From positions 1 to 23,314 of the forward strand of contig CAXPJI010000023.1 of assembly GCA_964217345.1 (NCBI GenBank): a stretch of DNA of 23,314 nucleotides, in the 5' to 3' direction. Shown in pieces: positions 23,309-23,314 of the stretch. The stretch's first letter is position 1, and each line of letters starts with the position of its first letter. The position numbers and the translations under genes were made by a program. The notes beneath the pieces are model-generated. The model was given only the letters and a program-made list of their open reading frames with translations. It made no database searches and was not told where the DNA came from. The stretch comes from UBA3478 sp964217345. GTDB lineage: Bacteria > Bacteroidota > Bacteroidia > Flavobacteriales > Flavobacteriaceae.

Positions 23309-23314
23309 TGTACT

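Noticed and set aside
1..23314. CRISPR arrays, tRNA or rRNA genes, insertion sequences, prophage or other mobile elements
   Set aside because: No regularly spaced repeats, cloverleaf-like segments, transposase or integrase motifs were seen, and gaps between genes are mostly under 100 bases.

Overview
The window looks like chromosomal DNA of an aerobic marine or aquatic member of the Bacteroidota (Flavobacteriia/Cryomorphaceae-like). I infer this from moderate to low G+C, frequent TTG starts, few Shine-Dalgarno sites, several Bacteroidota-type -7 promoter elements (TAnnTTTG) placed just before start codons, and family content: an AraC-hemH/hemA divergon, HemJ, a bacilliredoxin, a sortilin-like Asp-box protein and a Tat-exported Gfo/Idh/MocA protein. 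I cannot name the species.

Layout. (1) 50-2757, plus strand: two tandem, translationally coupled paralogues. Each has an N-terminal signal, a Kelch-like beta-propeller, one transmembrane helix and a conserved cytoplasmic C-terminal domain that looks DNA-binding. This is the least familiar part of the window. (2) 2746-9284, minus strand: a tightly packed tetrapyrrole operon hemA-hemC-hemD-hemE-hemF-phzF-hemB, in which neighbours overlap or sit at most 10 bases apart. (3) 9285-9515: a 231-base divergent control region with -7 elements on both strands and a palindrome at the predicted hemA start site. (4) 9516-12826, plus: AraC-type regulator, ferrochelatase hemH and a MATE exporter. (5) 12893-17976, plus: a large secreted Asp-box (sortilin/VPS10-like) protein, HemJ-type protoporphyrinogen oxidase and an NtrY-like histidine kinase overlapping it. 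(6) 18042-19460, plus: a Tat-exported Gfo/Idh/MocA oxidoreductase ending in a strong cUUCGg terminator. (7) 19486-20702, minus: a PlsC-type acyltransferase and a BrxA/BrxB bacilliredoxin. (8) 20772-22491, plus: a membrane TerB/J-domain protein, a HupE/UreJ-like membrane protein and a dCMP deaminase, joined by TAATG overlaps. (9) 22522-23308, minus: a small two-helix membrane protein and a MarC-family protein.

Together the hem genes cover glutamyl-tRNA to haem except hemL, which must lie elsewhere. The chain is HemA, (HemL), HemB, HemC, HemD, HemE, oxygen-dependent HemF, HemJ, HemH. HemF implies an oxygen-using pathway and HemJ supplies the protoporphyrinogen oxidase step. The AraC regulator sits between the two divergent arms and is the obvious candidate controller.

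I saw no tRNA, rRNA, CRISPR array, insertion sequence, prophage gene or frameshifted gene. Most of the window is ordinary core genome. The items most worth a second look are the tandem propeller/transmembrane/DNA-binding-like pair, the palindrome and regulator at the hem divergon, the PhzF gene inside the hem operon, the cysteine cluster in HemH, and the HemJ-histidine kinase overlap.
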